Source: Hyphomicrobium sp. (GTDB lineage Bacteria > Pseudomonadota > Alphaproteobacteria > Rhizobiales > Hyphomicrobiaceae). Taken from it: a stretch of 27,510 nt of DNA. The position numbers and the translations under genes were made by a program. Location of the stretch: positions 1-27,510 of the forward strand of contig JAUWCP010000005.1 in assembly GCA_030609245.1 (NCBI GenBank). Direction: 5' to 3'. Shown in pieces: positions 1-7,195 of the stretch. Position 1 is the stretch's first letter; each line of letters starts with the position of its first letter. Below the pieces are notes generated by a model, which worked only from the letters and a program-made list of their open reading frames with translations, was not told the DNA's origin and did no database searches.

Positions 1-26
1 CGTCAAAACCAATATCTGAGGCCGCA

Positions 27-983
27 TCACGCCGCTGACTTGCTGCTCTTTGGAGCAGGCAGTTCTTTCGTGACTTCGGCCGGCATGCTCTTGATGTGGA
101 GGTCGCGCTGCGGAAATGGAATTGAGATGCCAGCCGCATCGAGCGCCAGCTTGCCGCGCTCGATCACGTCGAAATGCAATGCAACCCAATCCGAACCTTT
201 GGCCCAGACGCGCAGCTCAAGCTCGACGGCATTGTCGCCCAGCGAACTGACGTAGATGGCGGGCGGCGGGTCATCGTACACGCGCTCATCCTCCTTTGCC
301 ATCTTGAGCAGGACTTTTCGCGCTTTGGCGATGTCGTCTTCATAGGCAATACCGAACGTCTCGCGCACCATCCGCCGCGTTGACCGCGTGAAGTTGGTTA
401 TCTTCGTGTTCCACAAGCTTGAGTTGGGAACAAACAAGAAGACGCCTTCGAACGTCTCCAACATCGATGCGAAAAGCCCGACTTCTTTCACCGTGCCCGC
501 CGCATCGCCAGCGGAAATGTAATCGCCCACTTTGAAGGGACGCAGCCACAACAGCATGATGCCGGCTGCAATGTTCGCCAGCGTGCCTTGCAGGGCCAGA
601 CCGACCGCAAGACCGATGGCACCAAGCGCCGCCAAGAGGCTCGTTGTTTGAAAGCCGAGCTGGCTCAGCGCGGCCACACCCGTGATCGTCAGCAAGCCCC
701 ATCGAACAAGTCGCGTGAGAACGCCCTTGAGCGTGGAATCGACGTACGGTTGCGCATCAACCATGTGGCCAATCGCGCGCGCTGCCACGCCTGAAAACCA
801 CCAGCCAATGCCCAACAACGCAATCGCGCCGATGAGGTTGGGAAGCGCGCTCGCCGCCCATGTCGCAAGCTGATGGGCAAAGACCGACACATCTTCATTG
901 AGCTGGGCGATATCCAAGGGCCCCTGCCTAAAGGTTGCGGTGCGGGAAACTGGCACTCCTCTTTTAAAAGCCGATTCGCGCAA
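27..983 (-). CDS. Small-conductance mechanosensitive channel (MscS family)
   Basis: Inner-membrane channel of the MscS family, which opens under membrane tension to release solutes on osmotic downshock. The protein (up to 318 aa) has three hydrophobic segments at about residues 47–66, 93–110 and 113–147. The third is the Gly/Ala-rich pore helix ending at LWLRPFKVGDYI, followed by the MscS beta domain with VPNSSLWNTKITNFTRS. The length and single-domain layout match compact MscS proteins (E. coli MscS has 286 aa). The start is uncertain: the longest frame opens at a TTG with no good ribosome site, and GTG codons at residues 10 and 32 are alternatives that leave all membrane segments intact. 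The gene lies 181 bases downstream of metY on the same strand, separated by two inverted repeats, so it is probably transcribed on its own. Family assignment is firm; the exact paralogue and gating threshold cannot be read. Confidence 0.9.
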   Translation of the reverse strand: MRESAFKRGVPVSRTATFRQGPLDIAQLNEDVSVFAHQLATWAASALPNLIGAIALLGIGWWFSGVAARAIGHMVDAQPYVDSTLKGVLTRLVRWGLLTITGVAALSQLGFQTTSLLAALGAIGLAVGLALQGTLANIAAGIMLLWLRPFKVGDYISAGDAAGTVKEVGLFASMLETFEGVFLFVPNSSLWNTKITNFTRSTRRMVRETFGIAYEDDIAKARKVLLKMAKEDERVYDDPPPAIYVSSLGDNAVELELRVWAKGSDWVALHFDVIERGKLALDAAGISIPFPQRDLHIKSMPAEVTKELPAPKSSKSAA

Positions 984-1067
984 GGAGGCCAGACCACCGA
1001 AGGTGGGACTAGAGCAAGATCGTTCTTGATGGAATCACTCACCAAGACAGGGAGGTCTCCAACAGAT

Positions 1068-1112
1068 ACGTGAATCTTACTCTAAATCAAAAGCGTAGAG
1101 ACTGATTCACGT
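1068..1112. repeat. Perfect 9-bp inverted repeat between metY and mscS
   Basis: ACGTGAATC (1068–1076) and GATTCACGT (1104–1112) are exact reverse complements, 27 bases apart. An inner CTCT/AGAG pairing could extend the stem. It lies just upstream of mscS and beside a second hairpin. It could be part of a metY transcript end or an operator for mscS; the sequence does not decide. Confidence 0.5.
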
Positions 1113-1113
1113 C

Positions 1114-1146
1114 TCACTTGGACGCGACTCAAGCGTTTCCAAGTGA
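1114..1146 (-). terminator. Probable terminator or 3' stem-loop after metY
   Basis: The arms TCACTTGG (1114–1121) and CCAAGTGA (1139–1146) are perfect complements. Inside them ACGC (1122–1125) pairs with GCGT (1133–1136) around the loop GACTCAA, leaving two unpaired T's. This gives a roughly 12-bp stem 18 bases past the metY stop codon. No U-run follows on the metY strand, so a factor-dependent stop or an RNA-stabilising 3' end is as likely as an intrinsic terminator. Confidence 0.5.
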
Positions 1147-1164
1147 AACGATCAAGCTCTAGCA

Positions 1165-2463
1165 TCATTCGACGTTCGCTAGTGCCTGATCCAGGTCGGC
1201 AATGATGTCATCCTTGTCCTCAATCCCAACCGAAAGGCGCACGACGTCAGGACCGGCGCCAGCGGCAGCGCGCTGCTCGTCGGTCAGTTGGCGATGGGTT
1301 GTGGAGGCGGGATGGATGATGAGGCTTCTCACGTCGCCAATATTAGCGAGATGGCTGAATAACATCATGGATGAGACGAGTTTGACGCCGGCATCGTAGC
1401 CGCCCTTGAGGCCGAATGTCAGGACCGCACCGGCGCCCTTCGGACAGATCTTCTGCTGCAGCCCGTGGTAGGGGCTCGATGGCAGGCCGGCGTAGCTGAC
1501 CCACACCACCTTTGGGTGCTTTTCCAGCCAGGTTGCCACCGCAAGCGCGTTCTCGCAATGGCGTGCCATGCGCAAGGGCAGCGTCTCCGAGCCGGTCAGA
1601 ATGAGAAAGGCATTGAACGGTGAAATGGCCGGACCCATATCGCGTAGACCCATCACGCGGGCGGCTATGGCGTAGGCGAAATTGCCGAATGTCTCGGCTA
1701 GCCGCAAGCCGTTGTAGGACTCGTTTGGATCAACCAACGTCTTGTAGCGGTGCTTGGAGCCAAGCCAATCATATGTCCCGCAATCGACGAGCACACCGCC
1801 GATGGAGTTTCCGTGGCCACCGATGAACTTGGTGAGGCTGTGCACGACAATATCGGCACCGTGCTCCTTTGGCTGACACAGGTATGGCGTCGCCAACGTG
1901 TTGTCGACGATGAACGGCACACCCGCCTTCTTAGCGACGGCAGCGATCGCTGGGAGATCGATGACGATCCCGCCGGGATTGGCAATAGACTCGCAGAAGA
2001 TCGCCTTGGTCTTTGGCGTGACCGCCTTCTCGAAGGAGGCCGGGTCCGTTGCGTCCGCCCACGCGACATTCCAGTTGAACTTCTTGAACGAGTGGTTGAA
2101 CTGGTTGATCGAACCGCCATAGAGCTGGCGCCCTGCTACGAATTCGTCACCGGGCTCAAGAAGTGTATGGAAAGCGAGAAACTGGGCCGCGTGGCCCGAT
2201 GCAACGGCGAGCGCGGCGGTGCCCCCTTCTAGTGCTGCAATCCGCGCCTCCAACACCGCCTCTGTCGGGTTCGTGATGCGTGTGTAGATGTTGCCGAACG
2301 CCTCCAGACCAAACAGCGAAGCGGCGTGATCGGCATCATTGAAAACGAAGGATGTGGTTTGAAAGATCGGCGTGACGCGGGCGCCGGTCGAGGGGTCCGG
2401 GGCCGCCCCTGCATGGACCGCAAGTGTTGCAAACTTAGGCGATAGTGGCGAACTCTCCGGCAT
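1165..2463 (-). CDS. metY: O-acetylhomoserine sulfhydrylase (PLP-dependent)
   Basis: Cytosolic enzyme of direct sulfhydrylation: it replaces the acetyl group of O-acetylhomoserine with sulfide to give homocysteine for methionine synthesis. The 432-aa protein is a full-length Cys/Met-metabolism PLP enzyme. Visible motifs are YTRITNPTE at 60–68 (cofactor phosphate and substrate contact), the Asp of FIVDNTLATPY (D187), and the Schiff-base lysine in VHSLTKFIGGHGNSIGG (K212). The length near 430 and the NSIGGVLVD segment favour the O-acetylhomoserine (MetY) type over the shorter O-succinylhomoserine (MetZ) type, though substrate choice cannot be proven here. The ATG is preceded by GGGAGGGG with a short spacer, a strong ribosome site. 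A small hairpin sits in the leader. No other methionine gene is adjacent. Confidence 0.93.
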   Translation of the reverse strand: MPESSPLSPKFATLAVHAGAAPDPSTGARVTPIFQTTSFVFNDADHAASLFGLEAFGNIYTRITNPTEAVLEARIAALEGGTAALAVASGHAAQFLAFHTLLEPGDEFVAGRQLYGGSINQFNHSFKKFNWNVAWADATDPASFEKAVTPKTKAIFCESIANPGGIVIDLPAIAAVAKKAGVPFIVDNTLATPYLCQPKEHGADIVVHSLTKFIGGHGNSIGGVLVDCGTYDWLGSKHRYKTLVDPNESYNGLRLAETFGNFAYAIAARVMGLRDMGPAISPFNAFLILTGSETLPLRMARHCENALAVATWLEKHPKVVWVSYAGLPSSPYHGLQQKICPKGAGAVLTFGLKGGYDAGVKLVSSMMLFSHLANIGDVRSLIIHPASTTHRQLTDEQRAAAGAGPDVVRLSVGIEDKDDIIADLDQALANVE

Positions 2464-2484
2464 GAACCCCTCCCACAGCGAGAA

Positions 2485-2508
2485 CGGACTTCGAGGTCCG
2501 CCCTAGGG
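2485..2508 (-). promoter_or_regulatory. Short leader hairpin upstream of metY
   Basis: CGGAC (2485–2489) pairs with GTCCG (2496–2500) around a 6-base loop, next to the 8-base palindrome CCCTAGGG (2501–2508). Both lie 22–45 bases upstream of the metY start codon. They could influence translation or transcription of metY. The 244-base leader does not show the SAM-II aptamer consensus sometimes found before alphaproteobacterial methionine genes, so no riboswitch is called. Confidence 0.25.
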
Positions 2509-2707
2509 AGGCGATGATGCCGCGCGAGTCAACGGGAAATGCGCCAAGGTCGCATCCACGCCGCGCAAAGCGCTCAGAGATTGCACGACAAAGCTGCGGG
2601 GCCCAGCGGGAACAGTAGGTGGATCGAAAGGCCGAACGGAATAGATCCGGTCAGAACACCTTGTTACGATCCGAGAACGGCGCTCGCGGCTCTGGTGCGC
2701 AAAACCC

Positions 2708-2914
2708 TCAGGCCTTAGCGAACAGGCCCGCCCGGCCGCACTTCCACTTCCGCACCTGCCATTTGGGATGTCCCCTCGTCCACTTCGCGAGTTCCATCTG
2801 GCCGTACATCATACACTGATGTGGGGTAACGGATTGTGCGGCAAAGGACAGATGAACGTCCTTACACCGTTCCGGCGCGTTGATGAAGCAAACAAGTGCA
2901 ACAACTTCAATCAT
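2708..2914 (-). CDS. Conserved-looking small protein (68 aa), function unknown
   Basis: A 68-aa protein with four cysteines (C9, C17, C34, C59), three tryptophans and the segment TPHQCMMYGQMELAKW followed by HPKWQVRKWKC. From memory this resembles short hypothetical proteins seen in Rhizobiales genomes with a similar QCMMYGQ...ELAKW...HP.W pattern, which is why I call it a gene and not a chance frame. That similarity needs a search. The ATG has an upstream GGGGGTG at a suitable distance. There is no clear signal peptide, although residues 4–11 are hydrophobic. It is on the same strand as metY, 244 bases upstream of it, so read-through into metY is possible. No function can be assigned. Confidence 0.65.
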   Translation of the reverse strand: MIEVVALVCFINAPERCKDVHLSFAAQSVTPHQCMMYGQMELAKWTRGHPKWQVRKWKCGRAGLFAKA

Positions 2915-3463
2915 GGGACACCCCCAAGTTTTGCCGAACCACCCCCCCCGTGAGGGGCCGTTCCACCAAGACGTGTCCTCAGTCGTTTCTTGTTTTTCTT
3001 ACTGTAAGTGTCGAACCAAATCGAAGTTCTCTCGAGATTCAGTCACAGACACTAATTGCCGATTTTCCAATCACCTTGCATATTCAAGAACAGTGCTCAA
3101 CCACAGCACGATTCGAGCATCGACGATAGCAAGCAAGCGGCGAGAGAATGCCCCCTTGTGTGCGTCGCCCCGCATCAAGTTCTCGTTTCGACGCCAGTCG
3201 TACCCAGCATGTCCACAGTCTAATGCGACATTCTGGGCAACGGGAAAGTGGGCGACTGCTTCTTTTTTCGGCAATTTCTGCTGCGTCGCAGCAGAGCCAA
3301 AACGCGCGCAACGCCGGGGCAAAGAGCGCGCCATTGCCTATCGCAGACACCCTCAAACATCGAGCTTACCGCGTTGCCGTGATTGCACTTACGCAGCCAA
3401 CCGGTAAAACGTCCAAGCCCGGCATGTGGCCGAATTCCCATATAACGCATTTTTCCACGTTCA
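2915..3463. other. Divergent intergenic region (549 bases)
   Basis: Separates the minus-strand 68-aa gene from the plus-strand acyl synthetase gene, so it should carry promoters in both directions. It holds a run of eight C's (2942–2949) with a possible CCCC/GGGG stem just after it. Short frames on both strands here are Arg/Ser/Cys-rich, overlap each other and lack plausible ribosome sites, so none is called. I could not find a convincing −35/−10 pair. Confidence 0.5.
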
Positions 3464-5047
3464 ATGGCCCGCATCTTCCATCCCGATCAAACGCAAACGA
3501 CACTTTTTGCGGCCCTGCTGGCCGCAGCGCATGAGTTTGGGTCCGACAAGATCATCTTGGAGGACGCAGAACGCACGCCGCTCACCTTTAAAAAGCTTAT
3601 TCTTGCAAGCCTCGTCTTGGGCGCCAAGATCGCGCGCGAAACTGAGCGCAACGAGAACGTCGGTGTTCTGTTGCCCAATTCGGTCGGGCTTACTGCCACC
3701 GTGTTCGGCCTGAACGCATTTCACCGTGTCGGCGCCATCCTCAATTTCACTGCGGGAAAGAAGCAACTCATATCGGCATTGAGAACGGGACAAATACGCA
3801 CCGTTCTCACCTCGCGCCGCTTCATCGAAATGGGCAAACTTGACGACGTTATCGCTGCGCTTGCCGAGGTTGAATGGAAGCAAGGGCAAAAAGTGCGCAT
3901 CGTTGCCCTTGAGGACTTGCGAAACAGAATTGGCACCCTGGACAAAGTTTCCGGCGCCATCCGCGCAGCGTTTGCCAGAACACTATACCGCCCCTCCCCC
4001 GCGGACCCGCAAGCACCGGCGGTCGTCTTATTCACCTCCGGCACCGAAGGCGAGCCTAAGGGCGTCGTGCTCACGAATGCCAACCTGCTGGCCAACGCCT
4101 ACCAAATGCTCGATCACATGCGGTCGCTCCTCGGACCTGGCGACGTGGCCTTTAATCCCCTACCCATGTTCCACTCCTTCGGTCTTACGGCGGGAACCCT
4201 CACCCCCCTCCTAGGGGGCGTGAAAGTCGTGCTCTATCCTAGCCCACTGCACTACCGGCAAATCCCCAAGTTCATCCGCCGAACTAGGGCGACCATCCTT
4301 TATGCTACCGACACTTTTCTCGCTGGCTATCATCGCGCGGCTGAAGCGGGCGATCTGGCGCGCCTGCGCTACGTCATCGCCGGGGCCGAACGCATCAAGC
4401 CGCAGACTCGCGAGCTTTGGTCTGCACACAACATCGGAATACTCGAAGGCTACGGCGCCACGGAATGCTCGCCCGTGATCGCCGTCAATCAGCCCGACGA
4501 CAATCGTGCCGGAACTGTGGGGCGCCTATTGCCGGGTATTTCTGCGCGGCTTGAACCCGTGCCCGGACTCCCCGAGGGAGGGCGGCTGTTCGTGCGCGGC
4601 CCCAACGTGATGGCCGGCTACTTACTGCCAGAACAGCCCGGCGTTCTGGTTCCACCTCCCGACGACTGGCACGACACTGGTGACATCGTGACCTTAGACG
4701 ACGACTACGTCACCATCCGCGGGCGCGCTAAGCGCTTTGCGAAAATCGGTGGGGAGATGGTCTCACTTGCTGCTATCGAGGGCTTGGCTGCGGACTTGTG
4801 GGACGACGCCCAACACGTGGTGCTCAGTCTGCCCGACCCTCGCAAGGGCGAGCAGCTTGTTCTCGTCACCGACAAGCCCGATGCGGTTAAAGAGGCTTTG
4901 CATGCGCACGCACGCAAGGAAGGATTCCCGGAGCTATGGATCCCGAAAACCATTCTTATCGTTGAAGCAGTTCCGGTACTCGGCTCCGGCAAGGTCGACC
5001 TAGCGGCCACGGAGAAACTGGCCCTTCAGTCGCACGCGACGCAGTAG
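3464..5047 (+). CDS. AMP-forming acyl-ACP/acyl-CoA synthetase, Aas-like, stand-alone
   Basis: A 527-aa member of the ANL adenylating-enzyme superfamily, expected to activate a fatty acid with ATP and pass it to acyl carrier protein or CoA. Motifs in order: the P-loop TSGTEGEPKG (191–200), YGATE (330–334), DTGD (404–407), the hinge RGRAKRFAKIGGE and the C-terminal catalytic lysine in GSGKVD (K510). The AKRFAKIGGEMVS stretch and the short C-terminal domain resemble the synthetase half of bifunctional Aas (acyl-ACP synthetase/lysophospholipid acyltransferase). No acyltransferase domain precedes it, so it would need a separate acyltransferase if it serves phospholipid repair. There is no clear Shine–Dalgarno before the ATG. 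It is probably cytosolic or membrane-peripheral. Family is certain; acceptor (ACP or CoA) is inferred. Confidence 0.85.
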   Translation: MARIFHPDQTQTTLFAALLAAAHEFGSDKIILEDAERTPLTFKKLILASLVLGAKIARETERNENVGVLLPNSVGLTATVFGLNAFHRVGAILNFTAGKKQLISALRTGQIRTVLTSRRFIEMGKLDDVIAALAEVEWKQGQKVRIVALEDLRNRIGTLDKVSGAIRAAFARTLYRPSPADPQAPAVVLFTSGTEGEPKGVVLTNANLLANAYQMLDHMRSLLGPGDVAFNPLPMFHSFGLTAGTLTPLLGGVKVVLYPSPLHYRQIPKFIRRTRATILYATDTFLAGYHRAAEAGDLARLRYVIAGAERIKPQTRELWSAHNIGILEGYGATECSPVIAVNQPDDNRAGTVGRLLPGISARLEPVPGLPEGGRLFVRGPNVMAGYLLPEQPGVLVPPPDDWHDTGDIVTLDDDYVTIRGRAKRFAKIGGEMVSLAAIEGLAADLWDDAQHVVLSLPDPRKGEQLVLVTDKPDAVKEALHAHARKEGFPELWIPKTILIVEAVPVLGSGKVDLAATEKLALQSHATQ

Positions 5048-5253
5048 TGCGATCCTCCAAATTCGCCACTTGCAGCGCGCGGGCCCGCAGAGCGTGGCCC
5101 GGCAACCACGTCACGCAACTGATCCGCGTTTGTACCAGCAAGAAGCCTTGACCCTCGCGCCCACCTCTTCCATCTATGTTCGCGCTGGTCGCGTCGCGGC
5201 TGGCGGGGGGATCTTTTCGGACTTTCCTAAAACCTTTGAGAACAGGCGATCTG

Positions 5254-5538
5254 ATGCCGACCACCGCGACACCCAGCGTGGATGAGGATGCTGTTGTGCC
5301 GCTGAAAGCACCAACGCTCGGGTGGGCGCTCAGACGTGCACTGCTCGCGGTCGTCATACTTTTCTTTTCGATTAGCAGTGTCGCATGGCTGCTTTATGCC
5401 TCCATCGACCCCGAACAGACGGACACGCCGGCCGCCAAATCATCTGGCGAGAGAGCGTCGGCCACCCCCGGGACGCGCCAGGGCGCGTCCATCATCGGAT
5501 CGGAAAAAACGAGTTTGAGGGGCGCTGGCCGGTTGTAG
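5254..5538 (+). CDS. Small single-pass membrane protein, function unknown
   Basis: A 94-aa frame with one hydrophobic helix at about residues 29–49 (ALLAVVILFFSISSVAWLLY). A short acidic N-terminus precedes it and a polar, disordered Ser/Thr/Gly-rich tail follows. The frame could begin at an ATG at 5176, but neither start has a strong ribosome site and the 5254 ATG gives the more usual topology. Arg residues just before the helix suggest an inner-membrane protein with the N-terminus inside. It follows the acyl synthetase by about 200 bases on the same strand. I do not recognise the family; the call rests on the well-formed helix and the absence of a better gene in this interval. Confidence 0.45.
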   Translation: MPTTATPSVDEDAVVPLKAPTLGWALRRALLAVVILFFSISSVAWLLYASIDPEQTDTPAAKSSGERASATPGTRQGASIIGSEKTSLRGAGRL

Positions 5539-5895
5539 GCGCAGTCTCGATCGTTTTCCAATTGCCACTCAACAACTGGCCGGCTGGCCCGAGAGGGCGA
5601 GTTCACCGCTGATGCGGCGATCTGCCGACTACATGCCCCCAATGGCCTACCCGACCGAGACGATTCCTGCGCAAATACGCAGCCAATGGGCATTGGATGG
5701 ATCGCATTAATCAGCTTTAGGCTACAATGGGCGAAGAATGAGCGTTTTGCAGTGCAACGAAAATGGCGCAACCCGGCCAACCTGTCTTGATCAGGCCCAT
5801 GCGCCTCACCTATCATCGTACCGGCCGCGCAGACTGCCGAACGAAAAGCTCTCAGCGCGCCTTTGCAGATCCTGCCTGATGAGGGATGTCGCCGA
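5539..5895. other. Intergenic region upstream of bpt (357 bases)
   Basis: Holds no convincing gene. A minus-strand frame covering 5394–5816 has neither recognisable motifs nor a plausible ribosome site. The stretch near 5690–5735 is more AT-rich and contains TACAAT (about 5731), which may serve as a −10 element for bpt, but I could not match it with a −35 at normal spacing. Confidence 0.4.
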
Positions 5896-6642
5896 ATGAC
5901 GGAACAGCAAAAGCACTTTCCGGAGTTCTACGTCACCGCCCCTCAGCCTTGTCCATATCTCCCTGGGCGCCTGGAACGCAAACTCTTCACTCACCTGACG
6001 CGCGAAAAGCCGCCTGCGCTTATCGATAGTCTTTTGAAAAGCGGGTTTCGCCGCAGCCAGAACATCGCCTACATGCCTTACTGCGAGGGCTGCCACGCAT
6101 GCGTCTCGGTACGCGTGGTTGTCAACGAATTCCAAACAGGGCGCAACATGCGCCGGGTGAAGGATAAGAATAGGCAGAACCACATGATACGCCGTGCGCC
6201 GGAGCCAACGTCTGAGCAGTTCAACCTCTTCCGACGTTACATCGACGCGCGCCACGCTGATGGCGGTATGTCTGACATGACCGTGCTCGACTACGCGATG
6301 ATGGTGGAAGACAGCGTCATCAATACCTTCGTCACGGAGTACCGGGAAAAGCCGGAAAATCCATTGGAGGTCCATCAGGACGATTGGCCGTTAAGGGGCG
6401 TCGCCCTTTGTGACATGCTCTCCGACGGCATCTCGATGGTCTACAGCTTCTACGATCCTGATGTCGAAGCGCTCAGCCTTGGCACCTACATGATCATCGA
6501 GCATATCGAATACGCGCGCCGGCTGGGGCTCCCCTTTCTTTATCTCGGGTATTGGATCAACGGCTCGCGCAAGATGAGCTACAAGATGCGCTTCCAGCCG
6601 CAGGAGCACTTGGGTCCCAACGGCTGGGTGCGCCGCGACTGA
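5896..6642 (+). CDS. bpt: Aspartate/glutamate leucyltransferase (bacterial N-end rule)
   Basis: Aminoacyl-tRNA–protein transferase that adds leucine from Leu-tRNA to proteins bearing N-terminal Asp or Glu, marking them for ClpS/ClpAP degradation. The 248-aa protein carries the family signature: an N-terminal CPYLPGR (C19), YCEGCHACVSVRV (C63, C66, C69), and the C-terminal block YLGYWINGSRKMSYKMRFQP. A GNAT-like fold is expected from the family. A longer reading from an ATG at 5863 exists, but homologues begin close to MTEQ and a GAGGGA lies upstream of the chosen ATG. It is convergent with the next gene, whose stop is 10 bases away. Bacterial members of this subfamily are named Bpt or Ate; the assignment to Asp/Glu leucylation follows the family and was not tested. 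Confidence 0.92.
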   Translation: MTEQQKHFPEFYVTAPQPCPYLPGRLERKLFTHLTREKPPALIDSLLKSGFRRSQNIAYMPYCEGCHACVSVRVVVNEFQTGRNMRRVKDKNRQNHMIRRAPEPTSEQFNLFRRYIDARHADGGMSDMTVLDYAMMVEDSVINTFVTEYREKPENPLEVHQDDWPLRGVALCDMLSDGISMVYSFYDPDVEALSLGTYMIIEHIEYARRLGLPFLYLGYWINGSRKMSYKMRFQPQEHLGPNGWVRRD

Positions 6643-6652
6643 CCGTTCGCGC

Positions 6653-7129
6653 TCACTCCCAAAGGGCGATGTCGAGCTTCTTGAACATGTAGGTCCACTT
6701 GGCCTTCTGGGTGTCCACCAGAACCCTCATGCGCGCCCTCAGGTCCAAAAGCAGGGCACAGTCCGGCGTCTTAGCGTCCGCACCCGCTTGCCCCATCGTG
6801 GAGATATCGCTTAGCAGCCGTTCCGATTGCTCGTCGAAAACAGCAATGTGCTCGTCGCGCACGAAGGGAGCGGCCTCCTTCAGGAATACGTCGTGGCTCC
6901 AGCCGCGCTTCTCCTTCAACGCGCGCAGCTTCTCTTGAAAGGCCGGCTTGTTCTTCATGTTGAGACTGCGCAGGGCTGCAGCCGCGGTATCAACCACGGC
7001 TTCGAAGTCAGACTTTGCGCAAACATCCAAGCTGGGCGCAGGTCCGCCGCCAGCCCACACCTCCCCGGCGACCGCGAACATTATCGCGATGACCGCTGCA
7101 ATGCGATGTGCTGTCCCCCTCCGTCTCAT
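6653..7129 (-). CDS. Periplasmic protein of unknown function
   Basis: A 158-aa protein with a clear Sec signal peptide: Arg-rich start MRRRGTAHR, hydrophobic core IAAVIAIMFAVAG, and likely cleavage after VWA near residue 26. The mature part is helical and charged, with two cysteines (in LDVCAKSDF and KTPDCALL) that could form a disulfide, and conserved-looking stretches SLNMKNKPAFQEKL and KWTYMFKKLD. A longer frame starts at 7174, but the ATG at 7129 places the signal peptide correctly. It lies 66 bases downstream of parC on the same strand and may be read through from it. I cannot name a family; it looks like a conserved hypothetical of Hyphomicrobiales. Confidence 0.75.
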   Translation of the reverse strand: MRRRGTAHRIAAVIAIMFAVAGEVWAGGGPAPSLDVCAKSDFEAVVDTAAAALRSLNMKNKPAFQEKLRALKEKRGWSHDVFLKEAAPFVRDEHIAVFDEQSERLLSDISTMGQAGADAKTPDCALLLDLRARMRVLVDTQKAKWTYMFKKLDIALWE

Positions 7130-7195
7130 GGAGCACAGTCCTAACCTTGGCCCGTTTTCCGGGCAAGCGCACACCGGATATAGGGTGAGGTAAGA

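Noticed and set aside
689..1045. 118-aa minus-strand frame beginning upstream of mscS
   Set aside because: Starts before mscS but runs through it in another frame; the sequence past the overlap is Arg/Ser-rich with no membrane segment.
2464..2707. SAM-II riboswitch before metY
   Set aside because: I looked for the pseudoknot consensus on the metY strand and did not find it; only a short hairpin is present.
3071..3474. Several 84–128 aa frames on both strands in the 2915–3463 gap
   Set aside because: They overlap each other, are Arg/Ser/Cys-rich and lack ribosome sites, as expected of non-coding GC-rich DNA.
5806..6375. 189-aa minus-strand frame opposite bpt
   Set aside because: Shadow of the conserved bpt gene, no independent support.
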